A stretch of 64,000 nt of DNA, taken from contig NZ_JACIEB010000004.1 in assembly GCF_014196635.1 (NCBI RefSeq), positions 284,083 to 348,082 on the forward strand. Direction: 5' to 3'. Below are positions 53,093 through 60,923 of this stretch, piece after piece. Origin of the DNA: Sphingobium fontiphilum. Its GTDB lineage: Bacteria > Pseudomonadota > Alphaproteobacteria > Sphingomonadales > Sphingomonadaceae. The position numbers were made by a program, and so were the translations under genes. The first letter of the stretch is position 1; the number at the start of each line of letters is the position of its first letter. The notes below the pieces were generated by a model, which was not told where the DNA came from, did not search any database, and was given only the letters and a program-made list of their open reading frames with translations.

Positions 53093-56000
53093 ATGGACTT
53101 TCGCAATATTTCCGCCTGGGCGATCCGCAATCCGGTAACCCCTATCGTGCTGTTCTTCGCCCTGATGATGGCGGGGGTGGTCAGCTTCATGCGGATGGAC
53201 ATCAACAATAATCCCGACATCAGCTTCCCGATGGTCGCCGTGACCGTGTCGCAACCCGGCGCCGCGCCCACGGAACTGGAAACGCAGGTGACCCAGCGGG
53301 TCGAGGCAGCCGTTCGCGCGATCAGCGGCGTGGACGAGATCACGTCGATCGCGATGGAGGGTTCCTCGCGGACCAATGTGCAGTTCCAGATCGGCACGCC
53401 GGTCGATCGCGCGGTCGCCGACGTCAAGAATGCCATCGACCAGGTCCGCAGCGATCTGCCCGATGGCATTTTGGAGCCGCAGGTCAGCCGGGTCGACATC
53501 GATGGCGGTCCCATCGCCTATTTCAGCGCCGAAGCCACCGACATGACGCTGGAGGAACTCTCCTGGTATGTCGACAACACCGTGGCCAAGCGGCTGTTGT
53601 CGATATCGGGCATGGCCGCCGTGCGGCGGGGCGGCGGCGTCAGCCGGGAAATCCGCGTCATTCTGGACCCGGCCAAGCTGCAATCCCACGGCATCACCGC
53701 CGCGCAGATCAACCAGCAATTGCGTCAGGTGAACCTGAATGCGGCGGGCGGCCGCACCGAAATCGCGGGCGCGGAGCAGGCGATCCGCGTGCTGGGCAAC
53801 GCCGACAGCGCGCGTTCGCTGGGCGAGACGCAGATCGCCATTTCCGGCGGGCGCGTGGTCAAGCTGGCCGATCTGGCCGAAGTGCGCGACATGTACGCCG
53901 AACAGCGCAACCTTTCGCTGATGAACGGGCGGCAGGTGACGAGTTTCGCCATGGAGAAGGCGAAGGGATCGTCAGACGTCACCGTCTCTGACGAGGCGAT
54001 GAAAATTCTCGACAAGCTGCAGAAGGAAAATCCGAAGGTTCGCTTCAAGCAGTTGTTCAGCAGCGTCGATTACACCAAGGATCAATATCATTCGGCGATG
54101 GCCGCCATGATCGAAGGCGCCATCCTGGCCGTCGTCATCGTGTTCCTGTTCCTGCGCGACTGGCGCGCCACGATGATTTCGGCGCTGGCCATTCCGCTGT
54201 CGGCCATCCCATCATTCTGGTTCATGGACATGATGGGCTTTACGTTGAACGGCATTTCGCTGTTGGCGCTGAGCCTGGTCGCGGGCGTGCTGGTCGACGA
54301 CGCGATCGTGGAAATCGAAAATATCGTTCGCCACATGCGCATGGGCAAGACCGCCTATCAGGCGTCGATCGACGCCGCCGACGAAATTGGGCTGGCGGTG
54401 CTGGCGACGACCATGGCCATCGTGGCGGTGTTCTTCCCCGTTGCGATGATGCCCGGCATTTCCGGGCAGTTCTTCATCCAGTTCGGCATGACGGTGGTCG
54501 TGTCGGTGTTGATGAGCCTTGCCGTGGCGCGCCTCATCACGCCGATGGTCGCCGCCTATTTCCTGAAGGCCCATGGCGAGGAAAGCCATGGCGAGGGATG
54601 GCTGATGGACCGTTATATGGCGGTGCTTCGCTGGTCGCTCGACCAGAGCAAGGCCATGGCCCGACGTGCACGCGGCGCGCGCTTCACCGCCCGCTTCCTC
54701 GATCATCGCATCTGGACGCTGGGCATCGGCGTGCTGGCGTTCCTGGCGACGATCCTTGCCTTTGCGACGTTGCCGATGACGTTCCAGCCGACGATCAACA
54801 CCGATTTCAGCCAGGTGAGGATAGAGACGGTGCCGGGCAGCACGCTGCAACAGACCACTGCAATAACCCGGCGCGTGGCCGATATGCTGGCCGCCGACAG
54901 CGACGTGGTGGACGCGGCCTTTGCCGACATCAATCCGACCAGTGCCGACATTTATCTGACGCTGAAGAAGGACCGCCCGATGACTTCGGTGGAATGGGAG
55001 CGCAAGGTTGCGCCGAAATTCCAGACGGTCGCGGACGCGCGCGTTAATTTTCAGTCCCAGTCCGGCGGCGGTTTTGGCCGTGACATCATCATGATGTTCG
55101 GGTCGGACGATCCGGTGACGTTGGAAAGCGTGGCCAACAAGCTTGTCGGCGAAATGCAGGGCATTCCCGAATTGCGGGCGCCGCGCGTGCAGGGCGACAT
55201 GCAGCGCCCCGAAATCGTCATCAAGCCCCGGCTCGATCTGGCCGCGCGACTGGGCGTGACGACGTCGGCGCTGAGCCAGAGCATCCGTATCGCGACGATC
55301 GGCGACATCGACCAGAACAGCGCGAAATTCTCGCTGAGCGACCGCCAGATCCCCATCAGGGTGGCCATCGCCGAGGATAGCCGTCGCGACCTGTCGACCA
55401 TCGAGAATATGCCGGTGCCGACCGCGAGCGGCGGTTCGGTGCCGCTCAAGGTGGTGGCCGACATCAGCTTTGGCGCAGGGCCGACGCAGATCCGCCGTTA
55501 CAATCAGATCCGGCGCATCGTCGTCGGCGCCGATCTGGCGCCCGGCATGGTGACCAGCGACGCCATGAAGAAGATCAACGAATTGCCGACGATGAAGGCC
55601 GTTTCGGACGGCAAGATCCAGGGCGTTCAGAAACTGAACACCGGCGAGAGCAAGTGGCAGGCGGAAATGTTGATGAATTTCCTCATCGCCGTCGTCTCTG
55701 GCGTGATGCTGGTGCTGGCGGTGCTGGTGCTGCTCTACAAGCGGGTGATGCCGCCCTTCGTCAATCTGGGTTCGCTGTTGCTGGCGCCGCTGGGCGGGGC
55801 GATCGCGCTGCACATTGCGGGGCAGCCATTGTCCATGCCGGTGTTCATCGGCCTGCTGATGCTGCTGGGCATTGTCGCCAAGAACTCCATCCTGGTCATC
55901 GACTTCGCGCTGGAGGAGATGAACAAGGGCGTGCCCAAGTTCGAGGCGATCATCGACGCCGGGCACAAGCGCGCTCAGCCCATCGTGATGACCACGGTGG

Positions 56001-56254
56001 CCATGGTCGCGGGCATGGTGCCCACCGCCCTGTCGCTGTCGGGCGATGGCGCCTGGCGCGCGCCGATGGGCGTGACGGTGATCGGCGGCCTCATCCTGTC
56101 GACGGTGCTGACGCTGGTCATCGTGCCCGCCGTGTTCAGCCTGGCGCTGGGCGTGGAGGAACGGATCGGCCCGGCGCTGCGCCGCCGCCTGCTGACCTAT
56201 GAAAAGGGTGACGACCGTCGCCACGCCGACGGGCAGACGCAGCCTGCGGAATGA
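53093..56254 (+). CDS. RND multidrug efflux transporter (HAE1-like)
   Basis: About 1053 residues with the twelve-helix RND layout. ISAWAIRNPVTPIVLFF opens TM1; the proton-relay pair is in GVLVDDAIVEIENI in TM4; GISGQFFIQFGMTVVVSVLMS, and the second half has GLLMLLGIVAKNSILVIDFALEEMN-type TM10 with Lys. Two large periplasmic loops follow TM1 and TM7. ATG 53093 gives the family N-terminus; an in-frame ATG at 53060 is possible. It follows the fusion-protein gene by 70 bp. Substrates are not predictable from sequence. Confidence 0.95.
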   Translation: MDFRNISAWAIRNPVTPIVLFFALMMAGVVSFMRMDINNNPDISFPMVAVTVSQPGAAPTELETQVTQRVEAAVRAISGVDEITSIAMEGSSRTNVQFQIGTPVDRAVADVKNAIDQVRSDLPDGILEPQVSRVDIDGGPIAYFSAEATDMTLEELSWYVDNTVAKRLLSISGMAAVRRGGGVSREIRVILDPAKLQSHGITAAQINQQLRQVNLNAAGGRTEIAGAEQAIRVLGNADSARSLGETQIAISGGRVVKLADLAEVRDMYAEQRNLSLMNGRQVTSFAMEKAKGSSDVTVSDEAMKILDKLQKENPKVRFKQLFSSVDYTKDQYHSAMAAMIEGAILAVVIVFLFLRDWRATMISALAIPLSAIPSFWFMDMMGFTLNGISLLALSLVAGVLVDDAIVEIENIVRHMRMGKTAYQASIDAADEIGLAVLATTMAIVAVFFPVAMMPGISGQFFIQFGMTVVVSVLMSLAVARLITPMVAAYFLKAHGEESHGEGWLMDRYMAVLRWSLDQSKAMARRARGARFTARFLDHRIWTLGIGVLAFLATILAFATLPMTFQPTINTDFSQVRIETVPGSTLQQTTAITRRVADMLAADSDVVDAAFADINPTSADIYLTLKKDRPMTSVEWERKVAPKFQTVADARVNFQSQSGGGFGRDIIMMFGSDDPVTLESVANKLVGEMQGIPELRAPRVQGDMQRPEIVIKPRLDLAARLGVTTSALSQSIRIATIGDIDQNSAKFSLSDRQIPIRVAIAEDSRRDLSTIENMPVPTASGGSVPLKVVADISFGAGPTQIRRYNQIRRIVVGADLAPGMVTSDAMKKINELPTMKAVSDGKIQGVQKLNTGESKWQAEMLMNFLIAVVSGVMLVLAVLVLLYKRVMPPFVNLGSLLLAPLGGAIALHIAGQPLSMPVFIGLLMLLGIVAKNSILVIDFALEEMNKGVPKFEAIIDAGHKRAQPIVMTTVAMVAGMVPTALSLSGDGAWRAPMGVTVIGGLILSTVLTLVIVPAVFSLALGVEERIGPALRRRLLTYEKGDDRRHADGQTQPAE

Positions 56255-56312
56255 ACGCGCGACAGTTGCCCCCTTTCCCTGAACTTTGCCGGGACGTAAT
56301 CATTGTAACGAC

Positions 56313-57581
56313 ATGATTGATCGGCGCGCGAACAGGGGGATGGGCAACGGCTTGGCCGTCCATCCGGCGCGCCGGATGCGGACCGTGGCGACGGCGATGC
56401 TGGTGGCGATGGCGTTGATCTTCGCCATCGCCCGGTCGACCGCGCATCTTCACCCGCTCATCGGCTTCGTTCAGGCCTTTGCCGAAGCCGCCATGGTCGG
56501 GGGCCTGGCCGACTGGTTCGCGGTGACCGCCCTGTTCCGCCATCCCCTTGGCCTGCCCATTCCGCACACCGCGATCATTCCGCGCAACAAGGACCGAATC
56601 GGCGATACGCTCGCCCATTTCGTGCGCGATAATTTCATGACGCCCGCGGTCGTCGCGCGGCGGATGCGCCCGCTGGATGTCGCGGGGACGGTGGGCCGCT
56701 TCCTCGCCAGTCCTTCGGGCGGCGACGGACGCCTGCGGCAGGGGGCGTCGCGGCTGGTCGCGGACATGCTGGACGCGCTGGACCAGGAACGGCTGGGCGG
56801 CATGGTCAAGGGCGTGATCGGCCAGCGGCTGCGGACGGTCAATCTCGGCCCGCTGCTGGGGCAGGCGATCGAGGCGGCGATGCGCGACGGCCGCCATGCC
56901 CCGGTGATGGATGGCATCATCCGCTGGGCCGACAAGACGCTGGAGGCGAACGACCATCTGGTGCGCCAGATGGTGCATGATCGCGCGGGCAAGATCATGC
57001 GCTGGACGGGGCTGGACGAAAATCTGGCCAACGCGATCATCGACGGGCTGCGCAAGATGCTGGCGGAAATGGCCGACGATCCCGGCCACAAGCTGCGCCT
57101 GAAAGCCGAAGAGGGCATGGCCAAGCTCGCCTTCGACCTGCAATTCGACCTTGAAATGCAGGCGCGGGTGGCGCGGGTGCGCGACGAGATCATCGACAAT
57201 CCGGCGATGCAACGCTGGCTCGACGGGCTGTGGGAACAGGCGCGCGCGGCCCTGCTCCGCGCGGCGCGCGATCCGGGCGCGGCGATGGCCGGGCGGCTGG
57301 GCGAGGCGCTGCGGCAACTGGGCGGGACGTTGCAGGAGGACGCGCGGCTGCGCGTCGTCATCAACCGGTTCGCCCGGCGCGCGGCGGTGGGCGTGACGGC
57401 GCGCTATGGCGGGTCGATCGTGACATTGGTCAGCGACACCGTGCGCGGCTGGGACGCGGGCACCGTGACGCGCAGGCTGGAACAGGCGGTCGGCCGCGAC
57501 CTGCAATATATCCGCATCAACGGGACATTGGTCGGCGGCCTGGTGGGGCTGGCCATTCACGCGGTCGACACGCTGCTTTGA
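56313..57581 (+). CDS. DUF445 family membrane protein
   Basis: About 422 residues. TM1 (TVATAMLVAMALIFAI), then FAEAAMVGGLADWFAVTALFRHPLG, the DUF445 signature, and HTAIIPRNKDRIGDTLAHFV. A long helical middle is followed by GTLVGGLVGLAIHAVDTLL at the C-terminus. Function unknown. ATGs at 56313 and 56340 are both possible. Confidence 0.9.
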   Translation: MIDRRANRGMGNGLAVHPARRMRTVATAMLVAMALIFAIARSTAHLHPLIGFVQAFAEAAMVGGLADWFAVTALFRHPLGLPIPHTAIIPRNKDRIGDTLAHFVRDNFMTPAVVARRMRPLDVAGTVGRFLASPSGGDGRLRQGASRLVADMLDALDQERLGGMVKGVIGQRLRTVNLGPLLGQAIEAAMRDGRHAPVMDGIIRWADKTLEANDHLVRQMVHDRAGKIMRWTGLDENLANAIIDGLRKMLAEMADDPGHKLRLKAEEGMAKLAFDLQFDLEMQARVARVRDEIIDNPAMQRWLDGLWEQARAALLRAARDPGAAMAGRLGEALRQLGGTLQEDARLRVVINRFARRAAVGVTARYGGSIVTLVSDTVRGWDAGTVTRRLEQAVGRDLQYIRINGTLVGGLVGLAIHAVDTLL

Positions 57582-57708
57582 ACGCGCGAAGGGCGGGGCG
57601 GCGCTTTCTCTACCGGTCCGAAAGTATATGTTGTATCATTGCAGATATGAGATACCATCACTCTGCTTGGGCGAGTCATTCGAACTTGCCGGAAAGAGGA
57701 GGGATATC

Positions 57709-58386
57709 ATGGCTTATGCGTGGGAAGGACAATCATCCGCCTATGGCGCGCGGCGATCGCCCGTCGGGCTGGCCGGAACCATCGCGGTTCACGCCCTGTT
57801 GCTCGGCGCCTTTCTGCTGCTGCCCAAGGAGATGATAACGCGGCATTTGCCGCCCGGCATCGTGGGTTATCCCGTGCCGCAGGATCCGCCGCCTCCGCCG
57901 AACAGCGACACCCCGTCTGATCCGGCCAAGCCCGATACCCGGTCCACGACGACAACCGTCGATCCGATTTTCCCGCCGCCCTTTGACGACAGCGCGCTGC
58001 GCCCCGCCGACCCGCCCGTCGGTCCAGTGGGCGATGGCGGGTCAATCGGTTCAGGCGAGGGAACGACGGTACGGGTGCCCGATCCGCCCGCGCCGGTGCT
58101 GGTCGAGGCCGCCATCGACCCCCGCCATGCCAGCGCATTCCAGCCCGATTATCCGCCATCGATGATTCGGTTGGAAAAGGAAGGCCATGTGACGGTGCGG
58201 GTGTCGATCGGCGTCGACGGCCGGGTGACGGCGGTGGAGCGGCTGTCGGCCAGCGACGACGCCTTCTGGGCGGCGACCGAACGTCAGGCGCTGCGCAAAT
58301 GGCGGTTCCGGCCGGCTACGCGCGATGGCGCGCCGGTCGCTTCGACAAAGGTTCTGACCGTGCGCTTCCGCCTCGCCGATCTGTAA
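57709..58386 (+). CDS. TonB-like energy-transducing protein
   Basis: A 225-residue TonB family protein: one N-terminal TM segment (GTIAVHALLLGAFLLLP) with the TonB His, a Pro-rich periplasmic linker (VPQDPPPPPNSDTPSDPAKP), and a TonB C-terminal domain QPDYPPSMIRLEKEGHVTVRV, RFRPATRDGAPV. AGAGGAGGG precedes ATG 57709. It has no exbB/exbD nearby. It could energise receptors such as btuB, or have a separate role. A tandem hairpin repeat follows. Confidence 0.88.
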   Translation: MAYAWEGQSSAYGARRSPVGLAGTIAVHALLLGAFLLLPKEMITRHLPPGIVGYPVPQDPPPPPNSDTPSDPAKPDTRSTTTTVDPIFPPPFDDSALRPADPPVGPVGDGGSIGSGEGTTVRVPDPPAPVLVEAAIDPRHASAFQPDYPPSMIRLEKEGHVTVRVSIGVDGRVTAVERLSASDDAFWAATERQALRKWRFRPATRDGAPVASTKVLTVRFRLADL

Positions 58387-58392
58387 CCCCCG

Positions 58393-58476
58393 AAAAGAAA
58401 CCCGGCGGTCCGCTGAAAGCGGTCTGCCCAATGACCCTGAAAAAGAAACCCGGCAGTCCGCTGAAAGCGGTCTGCC
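58393..58476. repeat. Tandem 48-bp-spaced hairpin repeat after the TonB-like gene
   Basis: Two 36-bp units (58393-58428 and 58441-58476), beginning AAAAGAAACCCGG and ending AGCGGTCTGCC, differ at one base. Each carries the stem CCGCTGAAAGCGG; the second extends to CCCGGCAG / CTGCCGGG. On the minus strand each ends in TTTCTTTT, so each resembles an intrinsic terminator in the opposite direction to the flanking genes. Confidence 0.8.
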
Positions 58477-58554
58477 GGGTCAGGGGACGGGCTCCGGTGA
58501 AACCGGCGCCCCTCGGGTCGCAGCACTTCTATGATCGATTCGATGCGACAGGGT

Positions 58555-58570
58555 TGTGACGGAGATCACG
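58555..58570. promoter_or_regulatory. CRP/FNR-like dyad upstream of the ribD operon
   Basis: TGTGA-CGGAGA-TCACG resembles the CRP consensus TGTGA-N6-TCACA with one mismatch in the last base. It is 40 bp ahead of the 58610 gene start. Binding is inference. Confidence 0.35.
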
Positions 58571-58609
58571 CCTTTTGCATCCGCAACGGAGCTGACCTAT
58601 AGGAGGTCC

Positions 58610-59062
58610 ATGGCCATCTTTCCCCGTCCCGTTTCCCCCCGGAGCGCGCTTGGCGACCTGTGGGGCTATTTTCGCCAGCACAGGCCGCATAAATGGCCGC
58701 TGCTGGGCCTGTCGGCGGCGATGACCTGGGTCATCGTGTGGGCCTTTGTGGTCGATGCGAACACCAACACCATGCCGACCCGCAACAAGATCATCTATGT
58801 CCAGAGCTGGGACGCGAACCGGTCCGACGCGGCGATCATCCTGCAGCAGAAGATCGACCTCGCCAAGCGCGAGGCGGCGTTGCAGAAAAAGCAGAAGGAA
58901 ATGCAGGGGCTGGCCGATGCCTTCGGCATTGACTGGCGCGAGGAAGAAGCGCGCAACACCGCCCGCCGCAAGCAGGCATTGAAGGCGATCAACGCCCAGC
59001 TCGACGACCGGCTGGCCAAGGCCGAGCAGGCCGAGGGCGCGGGCGGAGCCGCCCAGCCCTGA
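58610..59062 (+). CDS. Membrane-anchored coiled-coil protein ahead of ribD
   Basis: A 150-residue protein I do not recognise. One membrane segment (residues about 30-48, LLGLSAAMTWVIVWAFVV) is followed by TRNKIIYVQSWDANRSDAAI and a charged coiled coil (residues about 82-140, QKIDLAKREAALQKKQKEMQ). The C-terminus is Gly/Ala-rich. AGGAGG lies before ATG 58610. It precedes ribD by 2 bp, so it is the first gene of the riboflavin operon by position, but a role in riboflavin synthesis is not evident. Confidence 0.75.
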   Translation: MAIFPRPVSPRSALGDLWGYFRQHRPHKWPLLGLSAAMTWVIVWAFVVDANTNTMPTRNKIIYVQSWDANRSDAAIILQQKIDLAKREAALQKKQKEMQGLADAFGIDWREEEARNTARRKQALKAINAQLDDRLAKAEQAEGAGGAAQP

Positions 59063-59064
59063 GC

Positions 59065-60060
59065 GTGACGCCACAACGCCCCGACCCGGTTGCAGACCGC
59101 CGTTTCATGGCGGCGGCCATCGCTCTGTCGACGCGCGGGCGCGGTATTTCCACCCCCAATCCCAATGTCGGCTGCCTGGTGGTGCGCGAGCGCCATGTCG
59201 TCGGCCGGGGATGGACCCAGCGCGGCGGCCGCCCCCATGCGGAGGCGCGCGCGCTGGAAGAGGCGATGGAGCGGGCGCGGGGCGCGACGCTCTATGTCAC
59301 GCTGGAACCCTGTTTCCACCTGTCGCCGCGCGGGCCGCGCTGCGCCGACCTGATTGCGCGGGCGGGAATAGGGCGGGTGGTGATCGCCCTGCGCGATCCC
59401 GATCCGCGCACCGACGGGCAGGGCGCGGCCTGGCTGCGCGATCAGGGGATCGCCGTCGACATGGGGTTGATGGCGGAGGAGGCCGCCGCCGCCATGGCGG
59501 GATTTGTGCTGCGCCAGACGCTGGGGCGACCGCATGTTACGCTGAAACTGGGGTTGTCGCTCGACGGGCGGATCGCGCTGGCGTCGGGCGAGAGCCGCTG
59601 GATCACCGGGGAACGGGCGCGCGCCCATGCCCATATGGAGCGGGCGCGGGCGGACGCGATACTGGTGGGCGGCGGCACGTTGCGCGCCGACGCGCCGCGC
59701 CTCGACGTGCGGCTAGCGGGGCTTGACGATCGATCCCCGCGCCGCATCCTGCTGACGCGCGGGGCCGCGCCGCCGGGATGGGACGCCATCGCCGCGCCGC
59801 AGGACATTGTCGCGCTGGACCGGGTCGACCATCTGCTGGTCGAGGGCGGGGCGGCGGCCGCGGCGGCTTTCCTGCGCGCCGATCTGATCGACCGGCTGCT
59901 GCTCTATCGCGCGCCCATCGTCATCGGCGCCGGGCTGGCCGGGATCGGGGACATCGGCCTTGCCGATCTGGCGCAGGCCCATGGCCGCTGGCGATTGTCG
60001 GATGAGCGCCATCTGGGCGTCGACCGGCTGGAGGTTTACGAGCGGGTTCGCAGCGCCTAG
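59065..60060 (+). CDS. ribD: Bifunctional diaminohydroxyphosphoribosylaminopyrimidine deaminase / reductase
   Basis: A 331-residue two-domain enzyme. The deaminase has the zinc site PHAEARALEEA and TLEPCFHLSPRGPRCADLI; the reductase has LGLSLDGRIALASGESRWIT and ILVGGGTLRADAPRLDVR, with HLLVEGGAAAAAAF near the end. Conserved TPNPNVGC occurs near the N-terminus. GTG 59065 follows the preceding stop by 2 bp. It performs steps two and three of riboflavin synthesis. Confidence 0.96.
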   Translation: MTPQRPDPVADRRFMAAAIALSTRGRGISTPNPNVGCLVVRERHVVGRGWTQRGGRPHAEARALEEAMERARGATLYVTLEPCFHLSPRGPRCADLIARAGIGRVVIALRDPDPRTDGQGAAWLRDQGIAVDMGLMAEEAAAAMAGFVLRQTLGRPHVTLKLGLSLDGRIALASGESRWITGERARAHAHMERARADAILVGGGTLRADAPRLDVRLAGLDDRSPRRILLTRGAAPPGWDAIAAPQDIVALDRVDHLLVEGGAAAAAAFLRADLIDRLLLYRAPIVIGAGLAGIGDIGLADLAQAHGRWRLSDERHLGVDRLEVYERVRSA

Positions 60061-60063
60061 GGA

Positions 60064-60199
60064 TGGATCGACATTCAGCTCTGGCGGCCTGCAAATGGCG
60101 CCTCTCTGCGCTTCCGGTGCTCACGGACCATTAGTCCGCTGCGCTCCGGGTCGCGACAAGACGCCATTTTCGGCTCGCCATCTTCTGAATGTCGACCCA
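60064..60199. repeat. About 135-bp imperfect palindrome (ERIC-like element) between ribD and ribE
   Basis: The arms pair over about 65 nt each: outer GATCGACATTCAG / CTGAATGTCGACC, middle CAAATGGCGCC / GACGCCATTTT, inner TCACGGAC-CATTA-GTCCGCTG near 60120-60141. The arms also share CTGCGCTTCCGG and CCGGAGCGCAG-type sequences. Transcribed as part of the rib operon it would fold into one long hairpin. Size and shape recall ERIC elements or a MITE. Confidence 0.75.
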
Positions 60200-60239
60200 C
60201 CCCAAGCGGGGTCATCCAGCATCAGGACCGTCATTACCC

Positions 60240-60854
60240 ATGTTCACCGGCATCATCACCGACATCGGCGCTATCAGGACGGCGGAGCAGCGGGGCGACC
60301 TGCGTCTCGTCATTGGCTGCGGCTATGATATGGACAGCGTCGCCATCGGCGCGTCGATCGCCTGTTCGGGCACCTGCCTGACCGTGGTGGAAAAGGGCGA
60401 CGACTGGTTTGCGGTCGACCTGTCGGCGGAAACCGTGGCGCGCACCGCGCCGGGCCTGTGGGCGCAGGGCGGGCGGCTGAACCTGGAACGCGCGCTCAAG
60501 GTCGGCGATGAACTGGGCGGGCATATCGTGACCGGCCATGTCGACGGCGTGGGCGCTCTGGTGTCGGCCGCGGCCGAAGGCGATTCGATCCGGCTGACCA
60601 TTGCCGCGCCCGCAGCGCTGGCGGGCGCGCTGGCGACCAAGGGGTCGATCACTGTGGACGGCATTTCGCTGACGGTGAACAGCGTCGAGGATCAGCCCGA
60701 CGGGACGGTGCATTTCGGGCTGAACATCATTCCGCACACCGCGCAGGTGACGACGCTGGACCGGCTGGACGCCGGCCGCGCCTTCAACCTGGAGATCGAT
60801 GTGCTGGCGCGCTATCTGGACCGGATGCAGAGCCTTCGCAATCGCACAATGTGA
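60240..60854 (+). CDS. ribE: Riboflavin synthase alpha subunit
   Basis: A 204-residue lumazine-binding trimeric enzyme with two repeated barrels: MFTGIITDIGAIR, then SIACSGTCLTVVEKGDDWF and GGHIVTGHVDGVGAL, and the repeat GSITVDGISLTVNSVED with LNIIPHTAQVTTLD. The open frame reaches 60189 but ATG 60240 gives the canonical start. It makes riboflavin from two lumazines supplied by RibH. Confidence 0.96.
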   Translation: MFTGIITDIGAIRTAEQRGDLRLVIGCGYDMDSVAIGASIACSGTCLTVVEKGDDWFAVDLSAETVARTAPGLWAQGGRLNLERALKVGDELGGHIVTGHVDGVGALVSAAAEGDSIRLTIAAPAALAGALATKGSITVDGISLTVNSVEDQPDGTVHFGLNIIPHTAQVTTLDRLDAGRAFNLEIDVLARYLDRMQSLRNRTM

Positions 60855-60861
60855 TTGGCTC

Positions 60862-60889
60862 TTGATATTATCACATTGAGATGTGATAT
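60862..60889 (+). promoter_or_regulatory. Dyad operator overlapping a promoter-like sequence upstream of ribB
   Basis: TATCACAT-TGAG-ATGTGATA (60869-60888) is a perfect 8-bp inverted repeat. It overlaps TTGATA (60862) and TGATAT (60884) with 16 bp between, a sigma-70-like arrangement. It lies between the ribE stop and the ribB start. A regulator bound here would block an internal rib promoter. The HTH domain of RibB is a candidate binder (inference). Confidence 0.5.
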
Positions 60890-60923
60890 CCACTCCATTC
60901 CGTCGGGAAGAGGAGTCGTCCCC

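Noticed and set aside
58387..58609. Possible FMN riboswitch ahead of the ribD operon
   Set aside because: Only a tandem hairpin and a CRP-like dyad are seen; no RFN element blocks.
60061..60239. Possible FMN riboswitch ahead of ribE
   Set aside because: The conserved FMN aptamer blocks (such as AGGGTGAAATTC-like and GAYCYGGT-like segments) are absent; the region is an ERIC-like palindrome instead.
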